From the NCBI GenBank assembly GCA_965207985.1, contig CBDBND010000033.1, positions 462,164 through 526,163 on the forward strand: DNA of 64,000 nucleotides, given 5' to 3'. The translations under genes were made by a program, and so were the position numbers. This DNA comes from CBDBND01 sp965207985. GTDB lineage: Bacteria; Pseudomonadota; Alphaproteobacteria; Rhodospirillales; Rhodospirillaceae. Every line of letters starts with the position of its first letter. Positions within the stretch are counted from its first letter, which is position 1. The notes under the pieces are model-generated. The model saw nothing but the letters and a program-made list of their open reading frames with translations. It made no database searches and was not told the origin of the DNA. This document shows positions 27,497-37,557 of this stretch, piece by piece.

Positions 27497-28829
27497 CTAT
27501 TTTGTGTCAGCTAACTGGGTTGCCGGTTCTGTAAGGGGTAAGAACCGGTCCACCACGACGGATGTAGCGATGTCCCCCGTTACATTTACGGTGGTGCGCA
27601 TCATATCGAGGATGCGGTCCACACCGAGAATCAATGCAATACCGGCCGAAGGAATACCGAGCCCGCTCAGGATGGAAGCGAGAATGACGATGCCAACGCC
27701 GGGTGTACCGGGAGATCCAATCGCCGCTCCGGTCGCGGTAACGACAATAAGAAGCATGCCACTGAGGCCGATATCCACTCCAAATACCTGAGCCAAAAAT
27801 AGTGCTGCTACCCCCTGATACAACGCTGTACCACCCATGTTGATGGTCGTGCCCAGTGGGATAACGAAGCGGGCAACAGCTTCTCGAACCTTTAGTTTTT
27901 CTTCGACCACGGTTAAAGACAAAGGCATGACGGCAGCGGAACTGGACGTGGACAAGGCTAGCAATTGAACTTCCTGTACCTTCTTTAGGAAGCCGCCAAT
28001 GCCGTCTTTACCCAATAGGCCCGCCAACGCCACATACAGGGCAAGAAGTACCAGCAATCCAGCAAATACCGTAAGTACGTACACGCCCGTCCCGATCAGA
28101 GCGGCCAATCCAACACGAGAAGTGACCTGAGCGAGCAAACCGAAGAACCAACGTAACGATGGCCATACAGGCTGCTTGCAGGGAGGCCAAAATATCGAGA
28201 ATGGGGCGACGCTGTTCAGCCGTTGTCATCACCATGGCAATACCGAAAATCATGCCCATGACGACGATCTCCAGCATGTCACCGCTGACAAGGGTCGTTA
28301 GTGGATCACGGGGCAGAAAGTCAACAATGACATCCGGAACCTGGCTGACACTCGGCATTTCCGCGCGGGGTTGGGCAGCGATAGGTTGAGATGCATCCAC
28401 ACCCAGATTTGCCTGAAGCCTTACGCTATCAACCATGGATCCTGGTTGAATTAGGAGCGCAACCGTAATCCCAATGGCGACAGCGGCGATTGTCGCGCCT
28501 AAAAATAACAGGACCGTAATCGCACTGATCCGACCCAGTTGCCCGCCCCCTTCACCCGCAGCAATCCCGCGGATGACGGACGCGACGACTAACGGAATGA
28601 CCACAAACTGGATAGAAGCCAGGAATAACCGACCTGGCAGAGCCAGCCAGTTACCAATTGCTTCTGCTATTCCCCGCTCTACCAGGGCAACACCCGGCCC
28701 CAGAAGAATGCCGGTGCCAATACCTAGGATCATCCCAACCAGCACCTGCAGCCACAATCGCTCACGGAGCAGTTTTGTTGTGTATGCCACCAGTTCCGGA
28801 AGAGATCTGGCAAAGTCTTGTGAGTCTAA
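27497..28829 (-). pseudogene. dicarboxylate/amino acid:cation symporter, frameshifted and 5'-truncated by IS5
   Basis: N-terminal part (RERLWLQVLVGMILGIGTGI, helices 1-5) and C-terminal part (FGLLAQVTSRVG, then ALSTSSSAAVMPLSL and the NMGGTALYQ and GSPGTPGVG motifs of DAACS/GltP carriers) are in different frames; the break is near 28130. The first 11 codons (MKINDSFPARL) come from the end of the IS5 element at 28830, so the native start is lost. Followed by the NptA-like gene. Confidence 0.88.
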
Positions 28830-29760
28830 GAGTCTGGCCGGAAAAGAATCGTTTATTTTCATAACCTTGCTAGTCTACGGATGAAGACTTGGATGCTGGC
28901 GATCAGGAGCCAGGCAAGGGCGCTCTCGACGGTCGCCTTGAAGTCCTTCGCAAGGCGGCGGCTGCGCCCGAACCATGCGAAGGTGCGTTCGACCACCCAA
29001 CGGCGCGGCAGCGCAACGAAGCCGTCCGCCTTGTCGTTGCGCCTGACGATCTCCAGCGCCCAGTCGCCGATCTTCTTCAGCGCCCCGGCCAGCTTAGGGC
29101 CGGCGTAAGCGCCGTCGGCGAAGATATGGCCGACCCCGGGAAACCACGCCCCCACCTCGGCGAGCAGCGACGGCGCACCGTCGCGATCCTGGATGTCAGC
29201 CTCGTGGACCACGGCACCGAGCAACCGCCCGCCAGTGTCCACCACGATATGGCGCTTGCGGCCCATCACCTTCTTACCCGCGTCAAACCCGCGCGGACCT
29301 CCGCTTTCCGTGGTCTTCACCGACTGGCTGTCGATCACCCCGGCAGTCGCGGCAGCGGCCCGCCCCTCGGCCTCGCGGGTGCGCGCCAGAAGCGCCCGGT
29401 TGACCTCCTGCCACGTCCCGTCGTCGCGCCACTTGTAGAAATAGTACTGAACCGAGCTGCGCGGCGGAAACTCGCCGGGCAGCATGCGCCACTGGCAGCC
29501 GCTGCGGGCCATGTACAGGATCGCGGTCATCACTTCCCGCATATCCGTCTTGCGCGGGCGGCCCAGAGCCCTTGCGGGCGGCATATGGGGTTCGATCACG
29601 CACCATTCGGTATCGCTCAGATCGCTTGCGTAGCGGTGCGCCTCGCGCTCATATTTCTCACGAGTGGCGTCAGTCCACATCTTGTTATCCTCCTTGCTGG
29701 CGAACACAACAAGGGAATCACAAGGGACTGATTCCACTCAATTCTTTTTCGGTCAGGCTC
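28830..29760 (-). mobile_element. complete IS5-family (IS1031-type) element
   Basis: 931 bp between GAGTCTGGCCGGAAAAGAAT and ATTCTTTTTCGGTCAGGCTC. The left flank is TAA and the right flank TGA; TNA targets are expected for this group, and the mismatch means the flanks no longer form a duplication, as after recombination between copies. Confidence 0.93.
28859..29680 (-). CDS. IS5-family transposase (intact)
   Basis: 273 residues from ATG 29680 (MWTDATREKYEREAHRY). DUF4096-like N-terminal domain (CQWRMLPGEFPPRSSVQYYF), then the DDE domain: GVIDSQSVKTT, HIFADGAYAGPKL and PRRWVVERTFAWFGRSRRL. AGGAGG upstream. Full-length parent of the truncated copy at 20406 and the deletion derivative at 40599. 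Confidence 0.95.
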   Translation of the reverse strand: MWTDATREKYEREAHRYASDLSDTEWCVIEPHMPPARALGRPRKTDMREVMTAILYMARSGCQWRMLPGEFPPRSSVQYYFYKWRDDGTWQEVNRALLARTREAEGRAAAATAGVIDSQSVKTTESGGPRGFDAGKKVMGRKRHIVVDTGGRLLGAVVHEADIQDRDGAPSLLAEVGAWFPGVGHIFADGAYAGPKLAGALKKIGDWALEIVRRNDKADGFVALPRRWVVERTFAWFGRSRRLAKDFKATVESALAWLLIASIQVFIRRLARL

Positions 29761-29859
29761 TGAGCTCGGTTGGGCAGAAATGTGGGCTTCTGTGGACATT
29801 CCTATCTTCCAGTTTTCATAATGCTTGGTAGTAAGTCTTATAGCGATGTTTCTATGACG

Positions 29860-30904
29860 TTACACAACGCGTCGATTCGCAATACCGTCGAGCAGTTTAC
29901 CGAGAATATCCGCACCCGTAATAACACGCCGCGTTTCACCCCACAGAAGGATCACATCATCTACAATGACTTTGTCAGCCTTTGATGGAATGGCGTACTT
30001 CAATCGGGACAAAGCCCATCCTAGTGATCTGTCTTTTGATGTTGTAACAATCGGGCTGTGGCAGAAGTTTATGGGTTTGGTTTTGGAAGGATGCAAAAAT
30101 ACGTGACGTACGTGACGCAAGAAGCCATCAACGTCGAGAACGAGTTTAGGTACATCGTCCGAATCAGTAAGAACCACCCATTTCTTGCCCGACCTATCTA
30201 CAGCACTAAGAAATGGATCTTCTGTTGACGATTCAAACTCAGGAAACACGGGCTCATCGTCACGCCATTCCAACACCAAAATACTATCAGGATCAACAGG
30301 TCTGCCTTCAGATACGACTGGCAAATCGTCAATCGAAAGAAAATTTAGCGCGCCCCGACCTTCCAAACGGTCTATATCTGCTGCATCTGGCGAAATCAAT
30401 ATGTCGTTGTATGAGTTCACGTAAGTCATGTTCCCGTAAGTAATGAACACCTTCTTTGCCGAGCCAAAAATCAAGCATCAAAGCAAAAGGTTTGGCGACC
30501 GGATAGAGAATAAACTGATAGAGACGAAGCACGGGTGAAAGGATCGATGCAACCTTTAATGCATTCCGGGAGAAATAGGCCTGGGGCACTATTTCGCCGA
30601 AAAAAGTAATCACAACAGTAGAAAAGACAAACGCACTAACACCTGCGAGAACGCTGTCTGACAGTAAAGTAAGTAAAACGTTTACTCCGACATTTCCCCA
30701 CAAGATTGTTGTTAATAGAAAATTGGAATCTTCCCGCAATTGAAGGACTTTTTCAGCTGTTACGTTCCCTGCTGAATGTTCAATTTCAAGCCTGAGGCGG
30801 CTTAGACTAAACAAGGCAAGATTCATGCCCGAAAAGATCGCGGACTGCGAAATGCACACTGCAATTCCTATCCAAATGAACAGATCCGCCCCGTTTAACG
30901 CCAC
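29860..30904 (-). pseudogene. CNNM/CorC-type (DUF21-CBS) membrane protein with one frameshift
   Basis: The upstream frame has the four-helix CNNM domain (FSGMNLALFSLSRLRLE, TTILWGNVGVNVLL, FFGEIVPQAYFSRNAL). It shifts near 30412, where LREHDLRELIQRHID should run into ISPDAADIDRLEGRGALNFL in the other frame; the latter continues through a CBS-like region to 29860. A single-base change in TTGATTTCG explains the break. Probable divalent-cation efflux or haemolysin-type protein if the frame is intact in vivo. Confidence 0.8.
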
Positions 30905-30964
30905 ACTTCCTACCCCTAATTCATTGGTGTTGGCTGATACCAGGGTCCTGGCATGCCATGCTTT

Positions 30965-32008
30965 CTACTCGACAGCTGGATAATCGCCCAATCCCAAGCC
31001 TTCGAGATGTTCTTCATGGAATGTTTGAATTGCGTCGGCTACCTCGGTGGAATCCTCGAAGCGAGCAATGTGATACAGTGCGTCACCCTCAGAAATCACT
31101 GGTAAATTGGCGCGTCCGATGATGATGCCCGTGAACGGTGCGACCACATTACTTTCGGCCTCTCCAAAAGCGTCAGCAACAATTCCCAGCACGTCACCCT
31201 GTTTTACGCGGATACCGACTTTGGCAGTGGCACGGAACACACCCGATTGTGGAGCGCGTACCCAGGATGATGACTTTGCTTCCAACGGATCAACGGGCGC
31301 TGCCTTACGCTTATGTTTGGGGAGCATTCCAATTTCACGCATGACGTTGCGGATACCGCGCACGCCCGCCCGTACGGCTAGGGGATCAAACCGCAGTGCT
31401 TCACCAGCTTCAAATAACAACATGGGAATTCCTTGTTCTGCTGTGACTTGGCGTAAGGAGCCGTCGCGCAGATTTGCATTGATTATCACCGGAGTACCAA
31501 AGGCGATTGCCAACCGCTCCGTTTCAGGATCATCTAAATTGGCGCGGATATGGGGGTGATTGAAACGATGGTTGCCACCAGTGTGAAGATCAATGCCATG
31601 GGTACAGTTATCAACGATCTCAGTTTTGAACACATGGGCTAATCTCGCTGCCAGTGACCCGTGTTGGGTCCCGGGAAAAGAGCGATTTAAATCACGTCGG
31701 TCGGGCAAGTATCGAGAATGTGTATGAAATCCGTAGACATTGACAATTGGTACAGCAACTAAAGTGCCTTTAAGCCGTTTCATGCCCGGACGGCGCAACG
31801 TTTGACGAATAATTTCCACACCGTTGATTTCATCACCATGGATAGCCGCGGAGACAAAAAGAATTGGGCCGTCGCGGCGTCCGTGTATCACATGCACCGG
31901 CATGGTCATGGGCGTATAGGTGGAAAGATTGGGCAAAGCGAGACTGAGGGTCTCTTGCGTACCCGCCTTGACCTCTGTGCCGCAAATCTCAAACGGTGGG
32001 CGCCTCAT
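30965..32008 (-). CDS. succinylglutamate desuccinylase/aspartoacylase-family zinc carboxypeptidase
   Basis: 347 residues, M14-like AstE/AspA fold. Zinc ligands lie in IHGDEINGVE (HxxE) and GIDLHTGG; LNRSFPG and the catalytic glutamate in LLFEAGEA follow. A C-terminal beta domain with PQSGVFRATAKVGIRVKQGD resembles a biotinyl-like barrel. Family members of this subtype accompany RimK-type ligases and RimB proteases in amidoligase gene neighbourhoods (Iyer and colleagues), perhaps trimming N-acyl or glutamyl products. Its ATG overlaps the stop (TAATG) of a rimK remnant. Confidence 0.88.
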   Translation of the reverse strand: MRRPPFEICGTEVKAGTQETLSLALPNLSTYTPMTMPVHVIHGRRDGPILFVSAAIHGDEINGVEIIRQTLRRPGMKRLKGTLVAVPIVNVYGFHTHSRYLPDRRDLNRSFPGTQHGSLAARLAHVFKTEIVDNCTHGIDLHTGGNHRFNHPHIRANLDDPETERLAIAFGTPVIINANLRDGSLRQVTAEQGIPMLLFEAGEALRFDPLAVRAGVRGIRNVMREIGMLPKHKRKAAPVDPLEAKSSSWVRAPQSGVFRATAKVGIRVKQGDVLGIVADAFGEAESNVVAPFTGIIIGRANLPVISEGDALYHIARFEDSTEVADAIQTFHEEHLEGLGLGDYPAVE

Positions 32009-32058
32009 TAACCCTTACCTTTTGTTTTGGTTTTATTTGGATAGGCATTTTTCTTATA
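32008..32058 (-). pseudogene. 3' tail of a second rimK gene
   Basis: Sixteen codons upstream of the aspartoacylase read YKKNAYPNKTKTKGKG then stop, matching the RimK tail at 23117 (KHAQPNKTKTKGKG). The stop overlaps the aspartoacylase ATG. The rest has been replaced by the IS630 element. Confidence 0.75.
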
Positions 32059-32066
32059 TACCGCCC

Positions 32067-33128
32067 TCACGCCAAAACCCGAAATTTGTCGTGGGTTATG
32101 AGGCTGAAATTGTCTGATACCTGGTCACGGAATGTTCTCCATTCCCTTGGGATGGTTTCCCGCATGAATGCCAGGACGGCGTCTGCGAATTGCTTTTGAG
32201 TTGGGTAATGTCGGTTGTGGGTGACGTATTTGTGCAGGACAGCCCAGAGGCGCTCGATGGGGTTGAGATGTGGACAATATGGCGGCAGTGGGATCAAGTG
32301 GAGTCTACAGTCTGGCCTCGCCAGGAAGTTCCTGACGTCCGGCCCTTTGTGATAGGCGGCATTGTCCCATAAGACATGTATGAGACGCTTGTCGGGGTTG
32401 CGTTCTTCGATTTTGGCCAGAAGCTGCGCAGCACTCTTACCATCAACCGTGGTCGGTTCGACAAAGGGCGCGTCGAAGGTTTCGAGATTGAGCGCGCCGT
32501 GAATGTTTACACGCCCTCGCCCTGCCGTGCCGAGCACAGCGGGGTTCGACCCGGCCTTCACCCATCCAAAGGCAGGTTTGGACTGGTATTCCGGGTGCAC
32601 CGCATCTGCGAAGTAGACGGCTTCGTCGGCGGGCAGGTCTCGCATCAGCTTCTTGTAGAGCGCAATGAATGCAGCCTGACTTTCAACTGACGCAACGCGC
32701 GGCAGGGCCTTGGGCTTGCGATACTCGAACCCCAGGCGGGACAACACCTTGAGGCACCCGCAGTGAGAATACTCCAGACCAAATTCAGCAGAGATGTAGG
32801 CTCTGATCTCAACCGTCGACCGGCAAAACCGTCCGTCAAGCCAGTCGCACAGTGCAGTTTCCTGACCAGCCGTCAGCCGGGAATGGCCGCCTTTCCAGCC
32901 ATCAACCGCAAGCGACTCCCAGCCGTTCTCCCGGAAGGTCTTGTACCAGCCCCGAACCGTATCGTCGTCCAGGTACAAAAACTCGGCGATCATCTGACAG
33001 GATTTGCCATCATCCAGAAGAAGGATCGCATTCGCACGTCGCCCAACTCCATGATCTTCGCGATGACTGCGCACGCAGGCCTCAAGCTCGCGACGTTCCG
33101 GAGAAGTGAGAAAACCGGGATGGATCAT
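32067..33128 (-). CDS. IS630-family transposase
   Basis: 353 residues: N-terminal HTH (ILLLDDGKSCQMIAEFLYLD, DDTVRGWYKTF), winged helix, then the DDE domain with VYFADAVHPEY, HVLWDNAAYH and YCPHLNPIERLW. It appears intact. The terminal repeats of this copy are not obvious to me; the left boundary must lie near 32059. Confidence 0.92.
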   Translation of the reverse strand: MIHPGFLTSPERRELEACVRSHREDHGVGRRANAILLLDDGKSCQMIAEFLYLDDDTVRGWYKTFRENGWESLAVDGWKGGHSRLTAGQETALCDWLDGRFCRSTVEIRAYISAEFGLEYSHCGCLKVLSRLGFEYRKPKALPRVASVESQAAFIALYKKLMRDLPADEAVYFADAVHPEYQSKPAFGWVKAGSNPAVLGTAGRGRVNIHGALNLETFDAPFVEPTTVDGKSAAQLLAKIEERNPDKRLIHVLWDNAAYHKGPDVRNFLARPDCRLHLIPLPPYCPHLNPIERLWAVLHKYVTHNRHYPTQKQFADAVLAFMRETIPREWRTFRDQVSDNFSLITHDKFRVLA

Positions 33129-33263
33129 TGGATTACCTGTCTCGGACGTGGGTTGTTGTTGAAGCTCTTGGCATAGATAAAAAGTCTAGGGTGTGAACCC
33201 AATTCAATGTCTTGATTTTACCTAAGCAGGTGTGATTCACAGCCTCTTTTATTGGAGGCAAGA

Positions 33264-33442
33264 GTGGCACGGTTTGATTTGACAGATGAGGAGTGGTCGG
33301 TGATCGGCCCACTTCTTCCCGAACAGGGACGCGGTCCTCAGCGTAAGGATGACCGTCAGGTCTTGAACGGTATCTTCTATATTCTGCGCACGGGTGCCCC
33401 ATGGCGGGACTTACCGGAGCGTTACGGCCCGCGGACCACGGT
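33264..33442 (+). pseudogene. IS5-family transposase N-terminal fragment
   Basis: GTG 33264 begins MARFDLTDEEWSVIGPLLPE, then LNGIFYILRTGAPWRDLPER YGPRTTVY-type sequence, the N-terminal domain of an IS5-group transposase distinct from the copies above. Replaced at about 33443 by mscS sequence. Confidence 0.82.
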
Positions 33443-33754
33443 CTATATGACACAGATCTGGAGAAGCTGTTTGCGGTTGTGCGAGAGGTCGTCGCCAGCC
33501 ATCCCATGGTATTGAGTGGTGACGATATCCCAATAGAAGAGCGGCCAGATGCTGAGATTGCCGGATTTGGCGAGTCAGGCATCGACATACTCGTTGAGTT
33601 TTGGATGGAAGCGATTGATGATGGCAAGTACCGTGTTGGTGCCGATCTGATGCTCATGATTTGGATTGCACTCAAGGAAAATGGCATCCACATACCGTTC
33701 CCCCAGCGCGAAATTACAGTCCTGTCAGACAAAAGGCCTGGCCCGGTTTCGTGA
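33443..33754 (+). pseudogene. MscS-family mechanosensitive channel, C-terminal fragment
   Basis: Reads YDTDLEKLFAVVREVVASHP through ENGIHIPFPQREITVL, the cytoplasmic cage domain of MscS-like channels. The TM domain has been replaced by the IS5 fragment. Its TGA overlaps the GTG start of the tamA remnant. Confidence 0.82.
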
Positions 33755-34173
33755 CCCGTACGTTGTTTGAGCAGGCCTTATACTGCTTGCTTTATCTTCA
33801 TCTTTCACATTTGATCAGCTCGACAGTGGTATTGGTGTTACTTTGCTTTCCCGCGTCAGCGCAAACAACGGACTCCCGATCAGCGTCCGACATACAATTT
33901 ACGTATTCCGTCGAGATTCAAGGCGCACCAGATTCGCGAACACAGTCCCTATTGCGTGAGGTGTCCCAGATTCGCGCATTGAGAGAACGCCCTCCCGCTA
34001 CCCGACTTGGTTTAAACCGCCGTATTCGCGCCGACGAAGCCCGTTTCCGAGACGTGAAGCGTTCAGAGGGATACTACTGAGCCCGCATCTTTTCTGTTCA
34101 AGAACGAAGTGGCGGGAGTGGCAACAAGATCACCGTAATGGTTGATCCTGGGCTGCAACTGAAGGCCTTTTAA
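33751..34173 (+). pseudogene. tamA: tamA N-terminal fragment with nonsense codon
   Basis: GTG 33751 gives a signal sequence (LISSTVVLVLLCFPASAQ) and the first POTRA-like region of TamA (YSVEIQGAPDSRTQSLL, then RALRERPPATRLG and VKRSEGYY). A TGA replaces the expected Asp after EGYY; the same frame continues with TamA-like ARIFSVQERSGGSGNKIT and VMVDPG before a second stop. The barrel is absent. Dead gene. Confidence 0.75.
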
Positions 34174-34322
34174 CTCAGCCGCCAAGCTGTCCGACGAACC
34201 GAGGCCACCTCACCCTTCCTGGCCCTCACGGTCCTGATTCTTTTGTCCATATGAAACCGTGCTATTAGTTTATTGTTGATTTCATGCCTTTCCTGGCCGA
34301 TAGGTCATGAAGTCAACCGATT

Positions 34323-34384
34323 CAGCCCCGTGGGGTTTATAGGGTTTGTCATCAACCCTTTCCTTCCCTCACGGGGCTGTTTTG
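34323..34384 (+). terminator. long-stem terminator-like hairpin
   Basis: CAGCCCCGTG at 34323 pairs with CACGGGGCTG at 34370, followed by TTTT. The loop contains a second small stem (AGGGTTT/AACCCT). It lies downstream of the tamA remnant and upstream of the zinc-ribbon gene. Confidence 0.65.
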
Positions 34385-34444
34385 GTATTAAAGCATATAA
34401 GTCCCAATACATGGGGATGACAATGCAACCTTAAAGGGGATGCA

Positions 34445-34669
34445 ATGACCAAAAGTACGCATTCAGGATTCACCAACAAGAACAATCAAACCGTCATGCG
34501 GAGAACCAGCAAGAAGGGAAACTTCCGCCAGTACGTATACGTCATGCGCTGCGGAAGTTGCGGGCGCTTTTATGGAGAGCTGGGGATAAAGATTGTCCAC
34601 AGAAAATGTCCGTCCTGCCAAGAGGGACGCCCGGGAGTGGATTATTCTGATATGGACAGGGTCTCATGA
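34445..34669 (+). CDS. small zinc-ribbon protein
   Basis: 74 residues with two CxxC knuckles (MRCGSCGRFYGEL and RKCPSCQEG) about 17 residues apart and a basic N-terminus. Likely a nucleic-acid-binding or regulatory zinc ribbon; no family assigned. Start ATG follows AAAGGGG. Lower GC than neighbours. Confidence 0.7.
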   Translation: MTKSTHSGFTNKNNQTVMRRTSKKGNFRQYVYVMRCGSCGRFYGELGIKIVHRKCPSCQEGRPGVDYSDMDRVS

Positions 34670-34722
34670 CAGTTAAGTTTGAAGAGGTGTTTTCCATCTC
34701 TCAAGCAGCATTCCCGACCTGA

Positions 34723-34899
34723 GTGGCACGAAGCTCATCCGTTCTCCAGAGCGCAGGTGGGAAACGGGTTGATGCGCGGTTCATAATTCTTGGGCGTCAA
34801 CTCCAAGGTTTGGCGATACGCCGTCATCAAGAGGCATTGTCAGAGCAAATAGATAGTGCGAACGCTCTTGAGCGGTTGTTTTCTGGGTTCAAGCACTAA
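34723..34899 (+). CDS. 58-residue basic helical protein, unrecognised
   Basis: GTG start; KRVDARFIILGRQLQGLAIR and EQIDSANALERLFSGF suggest two amphipathic helices. Sits 53 nt after the zinc-ribbon gene on the same strand. Could be a small DNA-binding partner or a fragment. Confidence 0.35.
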   Translation: MARSSSVLQSAGGKRVDARFIILGRQLQGLAIRRHQEALSEQIDSANALERLFSGFKH

Positions 34900-35034
34900 G
34901 ACGTTTGTTCGCTTGGAATTGACCAAATTAGGCGCGGCTCGGAACGGCGAAAACTCACCACACTAAACCAACAAGTCAATTGGCGCCCATGAGCGGATGG
35001 GCCGGCCCGGCATCCGCCGTCTACCCGCGATCAC

Positions 35035-36333
35035 TCAGCCCGTGCCGTTCACCTCGGAGGGCTCATCGTCGACCGTCAGCAGGATCAAGGCACCGACAAT
35101 CAGGAAAGGCATCACCGTTGCCAGGCCCCAGCGATGGCCGGCGGCCAGCACCACGACGCCATAGAGCCAGGGGCCAAGGAATGCAGTGCTCTTGCCTGCG
35201 AAAGCGTAGAGGCCGAACATCTCCGCCTCCCGGCCCTGGGGCGCGAGCCGGCCCATCAGCGACCGGCTCGCCGCCTGCGCCGGCCCGAAGAACACCCCCA
35301 TGATCCCGCCGAGGACATAGAACCAAGTCTTGTCCCCGGTCAGCAGCATCGGAACCCCGCACGCCGCCACGCCGGCGAGGCCGATCAGCACGGTGGGCTT
35401 CGGCCCGAGCCGGTCGTCCAGCCAAGCGAAGGCGAAGGCGCCGATGCCGGCGGTGACGTTCACCAGGATGCCGAACGTAAGGATTTCCTCGAGGCTCATG
35501 CCGAATACCGCAGCCGCGTAGATCGCGCCCACCGCGAAGATCGTGTTCAGCCCGTCGATGTAGAAGATGCGGGCGATCAGGAAGCGCGCGATGTTCCGGT
35601 GCCGACGCACATTGACCAGGGTGTCGCGGAGTTCGTGCAGCCCGGCGCCCACGGACCGGCCTAGGGACAGTCCCGCGCCCGGCGTGTCGGTGGTGAAGAC
35701 GAACAGCGGCAGGCTGAACACCAGCACCCACATGGCGACCACCGGTCCGGATATGCGGATATGCTCCGCCGCCTCCCTATCGAGTCCGAAGGGCGCGGTC
35801 CCGGGCTGGACGAACACGAACAGCAGCATCACCAGGCAGGCCAGCCCGCCGATATAGCCCAGCCCCCAGGACCAGCCGGACAACCGGCCGATATGGCTGG
35901 CCGGTGCAAGACCCGGCAGCATCGCGTTGTAGAAAACGATCCCCATCTCGAACGCGACCACGCCGACGAAGGCGGCGGTGAGCACCAGCGCCGTCGAGCC
36001 GGCGCCCGGCGCGCCCCACCATAGGGCGGTGGCGGCGGCGGCCATCGTCAGCGTCCAGAATACGATCCATGCCTTGCGGCCCCGGCCGCGGTCGGCAATC
36101 GCGCCGAGGACTGGGCTCAGGATCGCGACGGCGAAGGCGGCCGCACCCTGCATGAACGCCCACTGCGAGGCGCCGGCGATCTTGTCGGCCGCGATCGCCT
36201 CCGCGAAATAGGCGGCGAAGATAAAGGTCGTGACCACGGTGGTGAAAGGCGAGTTGGCCCAGTCGTAGAGTGCCCAGCCGAAGGCGGACCTGCGCCCTCC
36301 CGTCCAAATCGAGCCCTGTGTCCCAGCAGCCAT
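35035..36333 (-). CDS. UMF1-family MFS transporter
   Basis: 432 residues, about 12 TM helices. N-terminal ALYDWANSPFTTVVTTFIFA is the hallmark of the UMF1/Atg22-like family; GAIADRGRGRKAW is the MFS loop 2-3 motif. Substrate unknown, amino acid or drug efflux in relatives. Base composition is markedly GC-richer than the flanks, suggesting recent acquisition or different history. No operon partner. Confidence 0.88.
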   Translation of the reverse strand: MAAGTQGSIWTGGRRSAFGWALYDWANSPFTTVVTTFIFAAYFAEAIAADKIAGASQWAFMQGAAAFAVAILSPVLGAIADRGRGRKAWIVFWTLTMAAAATALWWGAPGAGSTALVLTAAFVGVVAFEMGIVFYNAMLPGLAPASHIGRLSGWSWGLGYIGGLACLVMLLFVFVQPGTAPFGLDREAAEHIRISGPVVAMWVLVFSLPLFVFTTDTPGAGLSLGRSVGAGLHELRDTLVNVRRHRNIARFLIARIFYIDGLNTIFAVGAIYAAAVFGMSLEEILTFGILVNVTAGIGAFAFAWLDDRLGPKPTVLIGLAGVAACGVPMLLTGDKTWFYVLGGIMGVFFGPAQAASRSLMGRLAPQGREAEMFGLYAFAGKSTAFLGPWLYGVVVLAAGHRWGLATVMPFLIVGALILLTVDDEPSEVNGTG

Positions 36334-36621
36334 GGCTGCTCCTTCCGGTCGATGCTCCCGTTCGCGGGCGATAGAGCCAGTTCACCTGGCCGAAGGACCG
36401 GAACCGGTCTCCACGCGCGTCCGCGCCGCCCTCTTTGTAGAGCAGCATTGCGGAGAAGGCTCGCATGAATCGCCGGGGCGCAGCCGGCCGTCAGGAATTC
36501 GGACCGTCGCGGAGGCAAAAGAGAATGCACTGAGGCGGTCGACCGAAGAACGGACCGGTGACCACTCTGTGCCGTTTGTCCTAAAGACTGCTGAAATTTA
36601 AACGCCGATTAACACGCTCAC

Positions 36622-36903
36622 CTAATGCCGTATCTCAGGGATGAACCCGGTCTCCATCCGTTCGTTTTCTTCCTCAGCCATGACGGTACCGTCAGCCACA
36701 GCGGCCGTGAGCTCACCGGCAGTGGCGCCTGCACGTATCGCTGCAAAGGCGGCCCATTCCAGCAAGGAGACGGCCACACACTTGAGACAATAATGCTTCG
36801 CGTTGGCGGCGTCCGGCAATTGGTTTAGTGGCACGGTTTCAATCAGGTCGTGGATTTCATCGCTGTGTCCGTCAAGGTGTTTGAGTTTATCAAACATGGC
36901 CAT
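36622..36903 (-). CDS. 93-residue helical protein, unrecognised
   Basis: MAMFDKLKHLDGHSDEIHDL start, a central AKHYCLKCVAVSLLEWAAFA segment with a CxxC, and an acidic tail. Upstream has a GGAGG (CATCCTCC on the plus strand). No family resemblance; plausible intact small gene. Confidence 0.55.
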   Translation of the reverse strand: MAMFDKLKHLDGHSDEIHDLIETVPLNQLPDAANAKHYCLKCVAVSLLEWAAFAAIRAGATAGELTAAVADGTVMAEEENERMETGFIPEIRH

Positions 36904-37084
36904 CCTCCCTACTTAACCGTTCTGCAACTGACCCGCTGCGAGAGCCTGGGCATCTTTGCAGCCTTTTGTTCAGTCTGCAGCGCCAAGCCATATAACCTGC
37001 CAGCATCTCATTTTTCTTAGTAGTGCTGGAGGCCTGATGCCTGGGTTACACCAATGTCTACTGACCGCTGGTCTCCGTGCATTG

Positions 37085-37557
37085 CCGGATTAGCGGCTAT
37101 GACGCTGGAAAGAAGGTCAAAGGTCGCAAGCGCCATGCTGTCGTCGATACCACCGGCATGCTCTTCGGTCTCGTCGTCCATGCAGCCGATGCCCAGGACC
37201 GCGACGGCGCGGCGGCCGTGCTGAAATCCATACGCCATGCCTGCCCATGGCTGCGCCACCTGTTCGCCGATGGCGCCTATGCCGGGCCGAAGCTGCACGC
37301 TGCCCTGAGCGGGATCGGAAAGTGGACGCTCGAAATCGTCAAACGCTCCGACACCACAAAAGGTTTCGAAGTCCTCCCCCGACGGTGGGTCGTCGAACGC
37401 ACCTTCGCATGGCTCGGACGCTGTCGCAGGCTCGCAAAGGACTGGGACAAGTCCATCGCCTCCAGCGAAGCTTGGATCAACATCGCTCACATTCGACTCA
37501 CAACACGAAGACTCGCAAGGTATTGTCAACATTGAACGAGTTTCGAGTCAGGCTCTT
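37085..37557 (+). mobile_element. IS5-family element, 3' fragment
   Basis: Encodes the DDE half of a transposase (GYDAGKKVKGRKRHAVVDTT, HLFADGAYAGPKL, RRWVVERTFAWLGRCRRLAKD; stop 37535) related to but distinct from the 28859 transposase. Ends with the terminal sequence GAGTCAGGCTC at 37557, next to TTA. Inserted into the end of the gene at 37548. Confidence 0.85.
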
